The position numbers and the translations under genes are program-made. From Isosphaera sp. (lineage in GTDB: Bacteria > Planctomycetota > Planctomycetia > Gemmatales > Gemmataceae): a stretch of DNA of 64,000 nucleotides. Below are positions 48,066 to 55,962 of the stretch, one piece after another. The DNA lies in contig PNKH01000010.1 in NCBI GenBank assembly GCA_013822345.1, forward strand, positions 1 through 64,000, given 5' to 3'. The notes below the pieces were generated by a model. It saw nothing but the letters and a program-made list of their open reading frames with translations, was not told where the DNA came from and ran no database searches. The first letter of the stretch is position 1; the number at the start of each line of letters is the position of its first letter.

Positions 48066-49008
48066 TCGCCGCCTCCTCGACGTCTCCGCCGATCACCCGC
48101 TCGACGGCCGCGGCGTCCGGGAGCGGGTTGAGGGTCGCACCGAACGACCCCTTCGCCCCGCGGTTGATCATCTCCTTGACGAGCGCCACGTACTGCTCGG
48201 CCTGCTCCTTGCCCTCCGGGTGCTCGAAGATCGTGATCCGCCCCATCGTCGCCTCGCGGTAGCGGACGCTCCGGGCGATCGTCGTGGCGAACACGAGCGC
48301 CGGGGTGAACCGCTGGCGGAGGACGTCGTGCACCTGCTTGTCGAGGGAGGTGGTGCGGTCGTAGTTCCCCAGGAGCACGCCGGCCAGGCTGAGTTCCTTG
48401 TTGTACTGCTTCCGCACCTTGTCGATGGTCCGGGTCAGCACTTCCAGGCCCTTCAGGTCGTACCCGGACGGGAACGTCGGGACAACGTACCAGTCGGCCG
48501 CGATGAGGGCCGAAGTCATGAGGAAGTCGAGGTTGGGTGGGGTGTCGATCAGCACCACGTCGAACTGACCGCGGAGGGAGTCGATGGACTTCCGGAGCCG
48601 CATCCGGTGCTCCCGGCGGAGGTCCTCCCCGTCCAGGTCGGAGGTGTTCTCGTCGGCCAGGAGCTGGAGCACCTCGTTCTCGAGCCGGGGCGACACGGAC
48701 GACAGGGCCCGGTGCCCCGGGACGACCGAGATGAGGCCGCCAAACCGGTCCTCCGGCGCGACCGCGATCCGGGCCGCCGGCACCTTGTTGAGGTAGGCGT
48801 CGGCCAGCGTGAACCGCCCGTCCCGCAGCGCCTCGTCCGGATCGACGCCCAGGTTGTCGGTGGCGTTGCACTGCGGGTCGGTATCGACCACGCACGCCGA
48901 GTAGCCGAGCGCCGCGAACGCCGCCGCAGTCGAAACGGTGCTGCTCGTCTTCCCGCACCCCCCCTTCTGGTTGGCGAAGACGATGACCTGTGTGTCCCGA
49001 AATCTCAT
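48058..49008 (-). CDS. parA: ParA-family partition ATPase
   Basis: 316 residues from the ATG at 49008. The deviant Walker A QKGGCGKT at 14-21, VVDTDPQCNAT and VLIDTPPNLDFL are canonical ParA motifs. There is no long N-terminal HTH domain, so it is closer to the short (type Ib or chromosomal-like) ParA group, although 316 residues is long for it. It moves or positions the element when it is free. It lies directly downstream of a field of palindromic repeats. Confidence 0.9.
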   Translation of the reverse strand: MRFRDTQVIVFANQKGGCGKTSSTVSTAAAFAALGYSACVVDTDPQCNATDNLGVDPDEALRDGRFTLADAYLNKVPAARIAVAPEDRFGGLISVVPGHRALSSVSPRLENEVLQLLADENTSDLDGEDLRREHRMRLRKSIDSLRGQFDVVLIDTPPNLDFLMTSALIAADWYVVPTFPSGYDLKGLEVLTRTIDKVRKQYNKELSLAGVLLGNYDRTTSLDKQVHDVLRQRFTPALVFATTIARSVRYREATMGRITIFEHPEGKEQAEQYVALVKEMINRGAKGSFGATLNPLPDAAAVERVIGGDVEEAANG

Positions 49009-49047
49009 ACCCGCAGTCGCTCGCGAAAAAACCAGCCGTGTCCGGTG

Positions 49048-49791
49048 AGTATTCCGGAGGACCGGTGTGCCGGGCAAGACGGAAAATCGCTTCCGCCCCG
49101 CGCAGGGGCGACGGACCCCCGGAGTCCTGGGGTACACAGTCGCCCTTGCAGCGGCGGCGAGGTGGCCGGGTCGTCCGGAGGTCCGGACCACCGCCGCCTG
49201 GCCGAAGGGTCCTGTAGCCCGGAACTCCGGACCTCCGGGATGGAACGGACGGTGGCCCGCCGAGCTGTCCCGGAACTCCGGAGGACCGGTATTCCGTGCC
49301 GTTCGATGCGTCCATTACCGGGATTTCGGGCACGCCAAAATCGGGGCCGGGAGCGCTTCGACCGGGGGGCCGCCCCGCGACCCTAGACCGACCCCGAATC
49401 GACCCGCCTGGAGCCGCCCAGCGCCGAATTCAACGATGCTGTCCGACCGGCCCGACCGCCACGGCCCCGCCAAGGCGACAGCCGGCCGCCGCCGCCGGGC
49501 GTCCCCCGGTGCTCCGGGGAACTAGGGCCGTCCCCCGACCCGGCCGACCGCCGGGGCTCCGGTGTTCCGGAGTTCGCGCCGCAGCAACTCGGTTGGGAAT
49601 ATGTTCCGGACCTCCGGTTCACCGGGATACGAGGGCGGCGTCACCCGCATCGGCCTCTTCTCGGGACGTCCGGTGTTCCGGAACACCGGTAAACGACTCA
49701 TGGCGAGGGACGTCCGGTGCCCCGGGGGACTCGCGGGAGGCGGCCGGGCTTCGTGGTCCGGCGCCCCGGACCTCCGGGGGACTCGGGCGTT
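49048..49791. repeat. palindromic repeat field (centromere/parS candidate)
   Basis: At least ten short elements of the form CCGGNNNTCCGG or CCGGTGTTCCGG, at about 49048, 49112, 49172, 49212, 49268, 49503, 49556, 49602, 49670, 49712 and 49762. The clearest is CCGGTGTTCCGGAACACCGG (49670-49689), a perfect 20-bp palindrome. They lie between parA and the iterons. A partition site is the natural reading. An orphan copy lies at 43591. Confidence 0.65.
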
Positions 49792-49932
49792 TTACCCGGT
49801 GACAGGGTCGTGATGGGGCTGGTAGATGCTGAAAGGGGTGACGGATCCGCGGCCACTTGCGATCTGCGGTGATGGTCGGCCGACTGCCGCAGCGAGGTTC
49901 GGTGCCGTGCCGCCCCGGATGCCGGAGCCCGT

Positions 49933-50054
49933 GTACCGGGATTTCGGGCACGGGAGTACCGGGAGTTGGGGCACACAGCCACCGGGATTCCGGCCGCACT
50001 CGTACCGGGAGTAGGGGCACAATGGCGGCGGCGAGTACCGGGAGTTGGGGCACG
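49933..50054 (+). repeat. iterons of a replication origin (oriV candidate)
   Basis: Four 20-bp direct repeats: GTACCGGGATTTCGGGCACG (49933), GTACCGGGAGTTGGGGCACA (49956), GTACCGGGAGTAGGGGCACA (50002), GTACCGGGAGTTGGGGCACG (50035). A degenerate one stands at about 49979. Spacing is 23, 23, 23 and 33 bp. They end 130 nt before the initiator gene and probably bind it. An additional single copy is at 49315-49334. Confidence 0.8.
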
Positions 50055-50186
50055 GACAGGAGACGCAACCGGCCGACGTGATTGCTGATCCGGTCGGCCA
50101 ACTCTGTTCCTGTTAACTGAAGTGAGAACACTACAACCCGCGGTGTACGAAATCATTTGGTTGGGAGAGGACGACGGCGGAGGACT

Positions 50187-51704
50187 ATGGGCAACGAAGG
50201 GCTAGCCGAGGCGGCGCACGCGAAACCGGCCTCCCACCCCCGCTACCGGGACGAGCTCAACTTCGCCGAGTTCCCGATCGCCGCCGTCTCGGACGTCGTG
50301 CCGGACAACCAGAAGACCCTGGAGTTCACCGACGAGATCTTCGACCCGTCGTCCGGCAAGACCGTGGCCCGCACCCTGACCATCACCGCGGCCGACAAGT
50401 TCGGCCTGCCCACGGCCCTGGACGACGAGGTGCTGCTCGGCCTCATCCAGCTCACCTCCGAGCAGGAGTTCCGGGACCGTCGGGTCCACTTCTCCCGCTA
50501 CGGGCTCATCAAGCTGCTCGGGTGGCGGGACGAGTCGAAGTCGTACAAGCGGGTGGAGGACTCCCTGAACCGCTGGGCCGGGGTGACGCTCCAGTACCGG
50601 AAGGCCTGGTGGTCCAAAGAGGAGAAGTGCTGGGTGAATGAGACCTTCCACGTCATCGACCAGGTGTCGGTGTTCGACCGCGAGCGGATCGAGCGGCGGC
50701 GGAAGATGGCGAAGGACCAGCCGGAGAAAGCCCTGTCGTCGTTCGCGTGGAACGAGACCGTCTTCCAGAGCTTCCAGGCCGGGTACCTGAAGTCCCTCGA
50801 CTTCGACTTCTACAAGAGCTTGGCGGGGGCCATCGCCAAACGGATGTACCGATTCCTCGACAAGCGGTTCTACCACCGGGGCCGCTGGGAGTTCGACCTC
50901 CGGACGTTCGCGTGCGAACACATCGGGCTCTCGAAGAACTACTCGAACTCGGAGCTCAAGCGGAAGCTGCTCCCGGCCGTCCTGGAACTCGAGGGGCGTG
51001 GGTTCATTACGCCGCTCCCCGAGGACGAGCGGTTCCGCAAGATCGAGCGGGGGAGCTGGCGGACCGTGTTCGTGAAGGCCCAACCTCACCCCAGGGGCTC
51101 TCCCAGCCAGGAGGCGGACGGCGACGCGCTCGTTCGGGAGCTCGTGGCGCGGGGGATCACCCGGCGGAGCGCTCAGAAGCTGCTTGCCCACCACCCCAGA
51201 GGCAAGGTCGAGGAGAAAATCCGGCTCTACGACCGACTGAAAGTCGGCGGGGGCGGGGGGGCGATCCGAAACCGGGCGGGGTGGCTGTACGCTGCGATCG
51301 TGAACGACTATGCCGTGCCGCCCGAGCCGACCCCGACACGAATCAGCAGAGGGGAGGGGAGCGCGACCGCCGCGACCGGCGTGGCAACGGCCCCGGACGC
51401 GACCGTGGCTCGCGATGCCCCGGACGACGAGACCTTGGCGTTCGAGTCGTTCTGGGGGGCCCTCGCGGCGGCGGAACAAGAGGAGTTCGAGCGGCAGGCC
51501 GTCGCCGAGGCGAGCCCGTTCCACCAGAAGCAGTACCACGCCGGGCTCGCGGGGAGGGGTACGCTTTGGGCAGTGACCCGCCGCCGGGTGCTACAGCACC
51601 ACTTCGCCCGGACCCGCCCGCCCGCCGCCTGGCGCGGCGCGGGCCGTGGGGGCAGCTCGCAGGAGCGCACCGCCGCCCGCCCCCCCGCCGAAGGCCCTCC
51701 CTGA
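50187..51704 (+). CDS. replication initiator protein A (RepA-like)
   Basis: 505 residues from the ATG at 50187 with GGCGGAGGA upstream. The first ~290 residues match the planctomycete/proteobacterial initiator family RPA: LNFAEFPIAAVSDVVPDNQK, then RWAGVTLQYRKAWW, KSLDFDFYKSLAGAIAKRMY, and RTFACEHIGLSKNYSNSELK. The C-terminal ~200 residues are less conserved, with a helical piece (RSAQKLLAHHPRGKVEEKIR) often seen in such proteins. It should bind the upstream iterons and start replication of the free form. Its presence shows a plasmid origin for the element. Confidence 0.87.
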   Translation: MGNEGLAEAAHAKPASHPRYRDELNFAEFPIAAVSDVVPDNQKTLEFTDEIFDPSSGKTVARTLTITAADKFGLPTALDDEVLLGLIQLTSEQEFRDRRVHFSRYGLIKLLGWRDESKSYKRVEDSLNRWAGVTLQYRKAWWSKEEKCWVNETFHVIDQVSVFDRERIERRRKMAKDQPEKALSSFAWNETVFQSFQAGYLKSLDFDFYKSLAGAIAKRMYRFLDKRFYHRGRWEFDLRTFACEHIGLSKNYSNSELKRKLLPAVLELEGRGFITPLPEDERFRKIERGSWRTVFVKAQPHPRGSPSQEADGDALVRELVARGITRRSAQKLLAHHPRGKVEEKIRLYDRLKVGGGGGAIRNRAGWLYAAIVNDYAVPPEPTPTRISRGEGSATAATGVATAPDATVARDAPDDETLAFESFWGALAAAEQEEFERQAVAEASPFHQKQYHAGLAGRGTLWAVTRRRVLQHHFARTRPPAAWRGAGRGGSSQERTAARPPAEGPP

Positions 51705-51787
51705 GACCCCAGAGCAGCAGTAGCCTCCCATCCCGTAATCCAACCCGGCAAGCGTTTCGGGGAAAACGGCGGTCGGACGCAGTCCGC

Positions 51788-52099
51788 TCAACCGCGGACG
51801 TAGTGGAGGAGGGCGCGGACCCGCAGCTCGACCTCTGCCCGCGCGTCCGGGTCGTGAGTCGGCTCCGGGGTGAGGGCTGCCGCGAGCGAGTCCAGGAAGG
51901 CATGAATCCGGTGGTCGTCGGGCACGACCCTCGCGTAGACCTTCGGCTTGAGTCCGGCAAGCGTCGCCCCCGCCACGGCGCGGACGGTTACGGCGATTTC
52001 GAGCGACGACCCGAAGGGGCGGACGAGGACGGACACCCCGAGTTCCGAGAGGGCGCGGGACTTCGTGTCGTCAAGCGGTCCGCGGTCGTTCTGATTCAA
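51788..52099 (-). CDS. hypothetical protein, start uncertain
   Basis: About 103 residues if it starts at a TTG at 52099; no SD is seen. The sequence VSVLVRPFGSSLEIAVTVRA and VPDDHRIHAFLDSLAAALTP reads like a real protein: alternating strand and helix, with conserved-looking codon use. The upstream frame is open but looks non-coding. No family is recognised. Confidence 0.4.
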   Translation of the reverse strand: MNQNDRGPLDDTKSRALSELGVSVLVRPFGSSLEIAVTVRAVAGATLAGLKPKVYARVVPDDHRIHAFLDSLAAALTPEPTHDPDARAEVELRVRALLHYVRG

Positions 52100-52336
52100 G
52101 GGATGATCATGTCGGGTTAAGTCGGCCCGCTCAGCGGGCCTGCACCGGGCGGCCCCGTACCGTAGGACATACGACGCCGCCCGCCGGGCACCCGGTGCGT
52201 GGGTTAGCTGTTGGACCGCCGGTCGGTGTGACGAGCCGGCCGGTCGCGGCCAGCGCCACATCGCGTCCAAAACCCACTTCAGTCCCCGCCCCGCGACGCC
52301 GATGACCCATGTGCCATCCGAATCGTAAGGTCGACT

Positions 52337-52567
52337 ATGGGCCTGAGCGGGAAGATTCCGGAGGACGCGGTCCTCGAACACATTGAACACTGCCTGCGGA
52401 CATGGGGAGCGAAGCCACACGTAGGCGTGTCGCTGCTGACACCGGAGGACGCGCGGAGGGCGGTCGAAACGTGTGCCGCCATGCTTGAGGAGTGCGAACG
52501 CCACCTTCGCAAAGTTAGGGCGCTGAAACGGGCGGCCGATGCGTCCGCCTTCCCACGCGGCCGGTAG
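52337..52567 (+). CDS. small hypothetical protein
   Basis: 76 residues. Two helices are likely (PEDAVLEHIEHCLRTWG; DARRAVETCAAMLEECERHL). No good SD. No family is recognised. Non-coding stretches of about 200 nt lie on both sides with nothing evident. Confidence 0.4.
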   Translation: MGLSGKIPEDAVLEHIEHCLRTWGAKPHVGVSLLTPEDARRAVETCAAMLEECERHLRKVRALKRAADASAFPRGR

Positions 52568-52768
52568 GCCCAAGCAGCGTCGATCAAGCGAAGTCATGCC
52601 ACACGATCGCGTCGGCAGAGCCCGCCGCCCGCGGCACGCGGGCGTGATCAGCCGGTCGGTCGGAGGCCCTTGGCGCCAGTCCGCCGCGGCCCTACGACCC
52701 TCCGGAAGTGGGCCTGCACGGAGCATCGAGTAGGTAGGGTGGAACGGCCCGCACCCCACGCCGTCCGC

Positions 52769-54148
52769 TCACGCCGGCCACATCCCCGCCCGCTCCATCT
52801 CTGCCCGCAGGTCCGGGCAGGCGTAATGTTCGTGCGGCTCGCGCGTCTCGAGCAGGCCGCGGATGAGCCGCTGCCACGCTGGCCGGGCGGCGGCATGAAG
52901 CCGCGACGTCTTGCCGAACAGCTCTCGGATCTGGTCGGGCGACTTGGCGGCGTCGTGGATCTCGCCGTTCTCCAAGTATGCATCGACGATGAGATCGATG
53001 TGCCGTGCCTCGAGCACCGGGGCGAGGGGGAGGACCAGCCCGGCGCAGTACCGCTCGGCCCCCCGATAGCTGCCCGCCTCCGCGTAGATGCGAATCGCTT
53101 CCTCGGCGAACTCGGGCCGGGGGTTGGCGATGATGACCGTCTCCTTGCCGGTGTCGTCCATACCGGCGAAGGCGGCCTGGAGCAGGGGCCGGAGCTCGCC
53201 CACCGCCAGCCCGGAGAATAGCAGGGCCGCGGCCGCCGGGTCGGGCGGGGGGACACGCGCCATGCCCCGGAGGCGGACCCGGGTGGGCTCCGGCAGCCAT
53301 CCCCAGCACGCCGGGTCGACGGCGAACAGGCGGAACGCCCGCCGGAGCTCCGGGTCGCCGAGGCCGTCCGTCAGCCGCGGCAGCTGCTCGGCCATCTTGG
53401 CCGCGTACAGATCGGGGAACCGGCCCCGGACGGCCGCCAGGCACTGGCCGACGGCCGCCTCCTTCCCGACCAGGTCCGGCTCGCTCTCGAGCAGCATAAT
53501 CTTGAGCAGGACGGCCACCAGGTTCTCGAGCAGCGCCCGTTTGGCGTGGTTCAGGTAGCGGGCCTCGAGCAACGCCGCCACCTCACCCGGGTCGGTCGGA
53601 AAGGACGGCTGGAGGAGATCGCGCTTGAGCCTCCGGAGAGCGTTCAGGCCCTGGACGGGCGGGTGCCGGAGCAGGTGGAGGATGGCGTGCGCAATGTGTG
53701 CGCGGACGAGCTCCGGGGTCGGCTGGAAGAGCAGGCTGTCGGTGCTGAACGCCGGGTGGGCGCACAGGTTCCGGTCCGCCTTGAGTCGATCGAGGTCGAC
53801 GTGCTCGTGCGGGGAAAGGAGTTCGAACTCCCGCAGCGCTCGGCCGAGCAGGTCACCCTCGATCTTTTGCAGCCGTGGGACGGCACCCGGGTCGCCCCGG
53901 CCGTTCGCCTCGACCGCAGCGTCGAGCTCGGCTACGAACCCCTGGGCGGCCCGGTCGCCCTGGACCGCCAGCTCCCTCAGTTTGGCGATCACGTCGTAGG
54001 CGACGGCCACCCAGGCCGCCATGACCGCCGACCGGAAGGCCCGGGCGCGGTAGGCGGTAATGGCCTCCCCGATGTACGCCCGGCTGTTGCGGTCGCGGAC
54101 GGTGAGCACCAGCTCGTCCAGGTCGGTCAGGGTCAGTTCGCTCGTCAT
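52769..54148 (-). CDS. HEPN-domain protein, candidate defence RNase
   Basis: 459 residues from the ATG at 54148 with CGGAGGACGGC upstream. The N-terminal ~140 residues are helical (YIGEAITAYRARAFRSAVMA, then AWVAVAYDVIAKLRELA) and end with ADRNLCAHPAF. R126 and H131 form the R-x4-H motif of HEPN ribonucleases, with N127 as in RNxxxH. The remaining ~300 residues are helical with no motif I can name. HEPN RNases occur in toxin-antitoxin and abortive-infection systems. It is next to the recombination module, a common place for defence cargo. Confidence 0.65.
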   Translation of the reverse strand: MTSELTLTDLDELVLTVRDRNSRAYIGEAITAYRARAFRSAVMAAWVAVAYDVIAKLRELAVQGDRAAQGFVAELDAAVEANGRGDPGAVPRLQKIEGDLLGRALREFELLSPHEHVDLDRLKADRNLCAHPAFSTDSLLFQPTPELVRAHIAHAILHLLRHPPVQGLNALRRLKRDLLQPSFPTDPGEVAALLEARYLNHAKRALLENLVAVLLKIMLLESEPDLVGKEAAVGQCLAAVRGRFPDLYAAKMAEQLPRLTDGLGDPELRRAFRLFAVDPACWGWLPEPTRVRLRGMARVPPPDPAAAALLFSGLAVGELRPLLQAAFAGMDDTGKETVIIANPRPEFAEEAIRIYAEAGSYRGAERYCAGLVLPLAPVLEARHIDLIVDAYLENGEIHDAAKSPDQIRELFGKTSRLHAAARPAWQRLIRGLLETREPHEHYACPDLRAEMERAGMWPA

Positions 54149-54321
54149 GCCGTCCTCCGGTTCCGTCGGCTGGCCCCGGCCGCCGCTGCCCTGACGCGGT
54201 AGTCGCGTTGGGCCCGCGTCGCTGGACCGGGGCCGAAAAATGGAGGTGCGGACACGTCCACCCCGCCCGGGCCGGAGCAAGGGTACTGGGGCTGGCCGAC
54301 CAGCGGCAAGGGGCCAGCGCG

Positions 54322-54711
54322 ATGACCGACCACTCCCGAGCCGTCGCCGTGGAGCACCCGCCCGCAGTCACAGGCTTGGCGGTGGCCGGGTCCGCCGGCA
54401 CCGGCCCCGCACCCGCCGCCGGCGACCAGTTCATCCGCGTCTCCGATGCTCGCCGGCTGTACTTCGGCGGAGCCATGTCGCTCCGTTGGTGGTACCGGCA
54501 GGTGGAGCGGGGGAACCTGCCTCACTTCCGCGCCGGCGGGGCGGTGCTCCTGCGGCCCGCCGATGTCGAAGCGTTCGTCATCCAGGGGTTCCGGGCCGCG
54601 GGGCCGGCGGCCCCGCCCGAACCCCCGCCACCCCCACGCCCGGTCGCCCCGGCCCCGCCGAAGCGCCGCTCACCCCCGCCCGCCGGCGGGCTGCGGTTCT
54701 TCCACGGCTGA
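54322..54711 (+). CDS. excisionase-like HTH protein
   Basis: 129 residues. The centre (FIRVSDARRLYFGGAMSLRW, then WYRQVERGNLPHFRAGGAVL and LRPADVEAFV) is a winged HTH of the excisionase/HTH_17 type. The C-terminal tail is proline-rich and basic. It is convergent with the integrase gene and overlaps it by 42 nt at the 3' ends. It probably directs excision of the element. The ATG at 54322 has a weak SD. Confidence 0.72.
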   Translation: MTDHSRAVAVEHPPAVTGLAVAGSAGTGPAPAAGDQFIRVSDARRLYFGGAMSLRWWYRQVERGNLPHFRAGGAVLLRPADVEAFVIQGFRAAGPAAPPEPPPPPRPVAPAPPKRRSPPPAGGLRFFHG

Positions 54712-55830
54712 CCCTCGGCCGCCCATCACGGCGGTCATAATCGACCGCACCCGCTCCTTGTCCACCATGATGTGCCCGTAGTGCCGCTCGATCATCGACA
54801 CCGAGGTGCCGATGAGGTCCGCCAGCACCTTGATCGACCCGCCGTTCAAGAGCCAGTCCGTCGCGTAGGTGTGCCGGAACCCGTAGGCCGACGGCGGGGG
54901 CGCGATGCCGAGCCGCTTGGCGTACCAGCGGAGGTTGACCGACACGTTCACCGACGCCCACGGGCTGCCCCGGTTGGTCCGGAAGATCGGCCCGGTCGGG
55001 TGCTTCTCGATCCGGGACTCGACGACCTGGGCGACATCCTCGGGGAGGAAGATGACGCGGTCCTTGGCGGTGCGGCGGCAGTTCTTCCAGACGAAATCGC
55101 CCGGCCCCGGGTGGCCCGGGTAGATCACGCAGCGGTCGGCCCGGTGGTAGTAGCGGGCCTCTACGTGGAACGCCTCCGACGGGCGGCAGCCGGTGGCGTA
55201 GAGGAAGCGGAGGAGGTCGGCGAACCCGTGGTTGGATTCGCCCACCCGGCCGATGAGTTTCTCCCAGGTCGCCGGCGGGATGTAAGCCTCCTGCCCCCGA
55301 CTCCGCTTCCTCCCCCGAATCACCACGGCCTTCGGGTTCTGGAGGCAGTGGGCGGAGATGAGCTCCTGGCCCTTCGCCCAGTTGAACGCGGCGACCAGCG
55401 TCCGGAGGGCCATGTTCTGGTATGTCGGCCCCCACCGGACCGTCTTCTTCCGCTTCCCCGCCCGCGGCTTCGCCATCTTCGCCAGCCACCCGCTGACGTG
55501 GATCGGCTTCAGTTCCCCGATCACCGTGTCCCCGAACTCCGCGACCGCCGACGTGCAGGTGGCGAGGAGGATCTCGAGCGACCGCGCCTGGCCGTTCCGC
55601 TCAAGGTGTTGGCCGTACAGGTCGACGACCACCCGCACCGTGTTCCCCTGGTCGGCCGCGTCCGCGTTACACACCTGCATGAGCCGGCGGAATGCGTCGA
55701 GCGCGGCGAGGTACGTCGGCCCCTTCGGGGCGTCGTCCGGCCCCTCGGCCAGCTTGATCTGCCGTCCCTCGAAGTGGGTGAAGTATGCCGCCCGGCTCGC
55801 GTAGTACCGCACCGATGCCCGCCGTGCCAT
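54670..55830 (-). CDS. tyrosine-type site-specific integrase
   Basis: 386 residues. It joins and separates the element at its att site. Catalytic residues visible: R in LYATGCRPSE, lysine in the following beta-hairpin, R-H in YGFRHTYAT, and the nucleophilic tyrosine in MIERHYGHI. The first box II residue is tyrosine rather than histidine, and LIGTS replaces LGH, as in some related integrases. It is transcribed away from mnmE, 114 nt from the mnmE stop. Confidence 0.9.
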   Translation of the reverse strand: MARRASVRYYASRAAYFTHFEGRQIKLAEGPDDAPKGPTYLAALDAFRRLMQVCNADAADQGNTVRVVVDLYGQHLERNGQARSLEILLATCTSAVAEFGDTVIGELKPIHVSGWLAKMAKPRAGKRKKTVRWGPTYQNMALRTLVAAFNWAKGQELISAHCLQNPKAVVIRGRKRSRGQEAYIPPATWEKLIGRVGESNHGFADLLRFLYATGCRPSEAFHVEARYYHRADRCVIYPGHPGPGDFVWKNCRRTAKDRVIFLPEDVAQVVESRIEKHPTGPIFRTNRGSPWASVNVSVNLRWYAKRLGIAPPPSAYGFRHTYATDWLLNGGSIKVLADLIGTSVSMIERHYGHIMVDKERVRSIMTAVMGGRGSAVEEPQPAGGRG

Positions 55831-55851
55831 GACCAGCCCCCCCGGACCGTT

Positions 55852-55903
55852 TTCCGTGCGTCGCCCAGGGGCATTCTACTCATTCCGTGCGGATTCCGTG
55901 CGG
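55852..55903. repeat. short direct repeats between integrase and mnmE
   Basis: TTCCGTGCG occurs at 55852-55860, 55883-55891 and 55894-55902; the last two are within a tandem ATTCCGTGCGG. They lie just upstream of the integrase start, where arm-type integrase binding sites are expected. Confidence 0.55.
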
Positions 55904-55944
55904 CATCAAGAGATAAATCTGTAATTTCCAGCAAAAAATTAGCG

Positions 55945-55962
55945 CTATTTGCCGATGCAGAA
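55945..55962. other. att core candidate in the 3' end of mnmE
   Basis: CTATTTGCCGATGCAGAA on the plus strand encodes the last five residues (FCIGK) and stop of MnmE. This is the same gene position as the 18-bp att core of Salmonella genomic island 1 and relatives, which insert at the 3' end of trmE. No second copy was noticed in the window, so the other end should lie to the left of base 1. Confidence 0.6.

Noticed and set aside
50202-51539. Long minus-strand reading frame opposite the RepA gene
   Set aside because: Leucine/arginine/proline-rich composition and no motifs. It is the antisense shadow of a real gene in high-GC DNA. The same applies to long frames opposite the relaxase (9483-11405), the AbiEii gene (3045-4568) and the M32 gene.
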